64,000 nt of DNA from Morchella semilibera (taxonomy: Eukaryota; Ascomycota; Pezizomycetes; Pezizales; Morchellaceae). The position numbers were made by a program, and so were the translations under genes. The notes under the pieces are model-generated. The model was not told the DNA's origin and made no database searches. It was given only the letters and a program-made list of their open reading frames with translations. Where the stretch lies: positions 620,001-684,000 of the forward strand of contig WBVU01000019.1 of the NCBI GenBank assembly GCA_009192285.1, written 5' to 3'. Positions 62,437 to 64,000 of this stretch are shown here, one piece after another; the stretch's first letter is position 1, and the number at the start of each line of letters is the position of its first letter.

Positions 62437-62692
62437 TGCGTAGAAATAATATGTAAAAAAAAAAGAAAAAAGAAAAAAATACCAACACGATTTCCTTAAG
62501 AGATCGGGCATTGTCTGTCCAGAAAAGCAAGTTTGTAAATAAGATGATACTTACATGTAGCGCCCAGAAGGTTACTTTCACACCCCACCACCCCACCTTA
62601 TGGACCATGACATCGGGAAAAAAAAACAACACGTCCCCCACTACCTACAACAATCATTACCTAACTAAACCGTAGAGCATAAGGACACGACT
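62437..62692 (+). promoter_or_regulatory. spacer between TSR2 and the RanGTP-binding gene
   Basis: A short tandem-gene spacer with an A-rich tract (62456-62478) and one TACATGTA palindrome (62551). It must hold the TSR2 3' end signals and the downstream promoter. Confidence 0.4.
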
Positions 62693-64000
62693 ATGGACTT
62701 TTTCCTCACGAAAGTATCGCAGCAAGCAGGTGTGTTATCTTTGTTCTTATTAGATTCTCCTAAAGAATACTGACAAATTCTCCTTACAAAGTTTCCTTTG
62801 CCATCAGGTGATTGATTTCTCATATCTCACCGTCATGCAAGATCTCTAACTCACGCGTTTAGGTCGGGAATTACAGTAACAACTACATTTGCATATCATC
62901 AGATCGGACGGTACATCGCTGTGAGTGAACACATACCCTCTGAATTAATCACCCACATATCTATGCTTATACTAAGATGTTGTAGTCAACCAAAGGAAAA
63001 GACCGACAAGAATTGCTTTCACTTAAGGAACGGTTGCAAACAAAGATTGATGTGCGTAGCTATTTAGTATTCACTATACTCCTAGAGCGGATTCTCTGAC
63101 TATTAATTCAAGATCATTTCACCAGCTATCGATTTAGTGGAAATCATGTAAGCTTTGAACTTGCCTTACTCCCTACAAAAGTCTAATTTGTATCACTTGG
63201 TAGCTCAGCTAGAGGGAATACCTCTCTTGAAAGCGCCTTGACACTAACAAAGGCAATACGTCATGATATCGAATTTCTTGGTGTACGATTATCCAATCTC
63301 TCGGATGAAGGTGGTGGTAGGAGGCGGCCAAAAGGACAAGACGAAATCAAAGCGGTTGTGCAAGATATCAAAGAATTACTCGGAAAAATAGAAGATGTGT
63401 GTTTCACTAGATGGTTTATCGAAGGCTTAATTATGATCTCAAGCTAATGTACTGTCTTATAAAGGCCGTCCCGTTTATTAGCTTAGCTGTCACAACATCT
63501 GGAGTGGAATTATCCTCCAATTTACCCCACAATGTTTCACCATCCAGACTACTCCAGGCGTCCACTTTACTTACTGCTGGTGACACAGCTTATGCTATCA
63601 GGCCTTTTAATTCTGCACAGATAGGCACGACGTTTACCCTAAGCCTTTATATGCTTTTTGCTGGCCACTCACATCGGGAAGAGCATATTTCTGCTAGAGA
63701 CCTTACATGGAAAGAGGTTATTTACAAATGCAGAGTAAAATTACAGAGGATTCCAGTAGTTCATGATGAAGGTGATGACGGCTATAGTCCAAAACACATG
63801 AATGCTCGAGCCAAAATCGATGAGTACTACTATGAATTATGTCTCATTGAAGACTTGGATGACGGACGAGTTCACGAATTGGAGGAGCTAGGACAACAAC
63901 CAGGGTCTTTTGAAGACGTTTCAAACGCTGGACTGAGGACACGAATTCCGGTTCATGAGATCTCAAAGCTTTTCTATACAAATTCCGGTACACTTCTCGG
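62693..64000 (+). CDS. RanGTP-binding protein, YRB30-like (partial, runs off the window)
   Basis: Fungal YRB30-type proteins bind RanGTP and influence nuclear transport. Seven exons are inferred: 62693-62729, 62792-62807, 62863-62920, 62986-63051, 63113-63147, 63204-63396 and 63465 to the window end. All joins keep the frame, and the partial product is about 313 aa. The second exon is only 16 nt. The N-terminus MDFFLTKVSQQAVSFAIRSG, then KGKDRQELLSLKERLQTKI, IISPAIDLVEI and NTSLESALTLTKAIRHDI match the family's usual opening. Later blocks are TFTLSLYMLF, LTWKEVIYKCRVKLQRIPV and YYYELCLIEDLDDGR, with FYTNSGTLL at the window edge. Intron donors vary (GTGTGT, GTGATT, GTGAGT, GTGCGT, GTAAGC, GTGTGT), so exact splice sites of the small exons deserve RNA evidence. 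No stops interrupt the last exon. Confidence 0.88.

Overview
The window looks like nuclear DNA of a filamentous ascomycete. Its genes carry short introns, mostly 50-100 nt, with GT(A/G) donors, CT(A/G)A(C/T) branch sites and AG acceptors. The proteins have fungal relatives: BCS1, TSR2, a YRB30-type RanGTP-binding protein and a GYP3-like TBC protein. The retroelements are Ty3/Gypsy chromoviruses. Intergenic spaces are long and full of simple repeats and homopolymers. A Pezizomycetes-like genome is possible, but the sequence alone does not settle the class.

Left part (about 1-39 kb). This is a gene-poor host region. In order it holds a degenerate three-copy tandem repeat (0.47-2.0 kb), BCS1 (-), tRNA-Thr(CGT) (+), an E2 ubiquitin-conjugating enzyme with one apparent frameshift (10.3-10.9 kb, +), a TBC Rab-GAP (14.7-17.8 kb, -), an almost gene-free 11.7 kb stretch with a small MITE-like fold-back, a transposase-type HTH protein (29.5-30.6 kb, -), an F-box protein (32.5-34.5 kb, +) and a small very acidic protein (38.0-38.7 kb, +). 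The palindrome TACATGTA and long poly-G/C runs are strikingly common here.

Right part (about 39-61 kb). This is a repeat- and element-rich block with different composition. It holds palindromic CACCGGTG arrays, two 14-bp repeat arrays, a HECT-type E3 ligase-like gene (-), a zinc-finger-like gene with an in-frame stop (-), and further short tandem repeats. Next comes a Gypsy nest: a gag-only copy, a complete-length but broken chromovirus (48.1-54.3 kb), an old inverted relic (about 54.4-59.7 kb) carrying a small fold-back insertion, and a solo LTR with a clean 5-bp target duplication. A Tc1/mariner-type HTH relic follows.

Right edge (61.8-64 kb). Two intact-looking host genes sit in tandem: TSR2 (ribosome biogenesis) and a RanGTP-binding YRB30-like gene that runs off the window.

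The host genes are not one pathway. They cover mitochondrial complex III assembly, ubiquitin transfer (E2, F-box, HECT), vesicle traffic, ribosome assembly and nuclear transport. Reading breaks occur in several otherwise well conserved host ORFs, at short G or C runs in two of them, so assembly indels must be considered alongside true pseudogenization.
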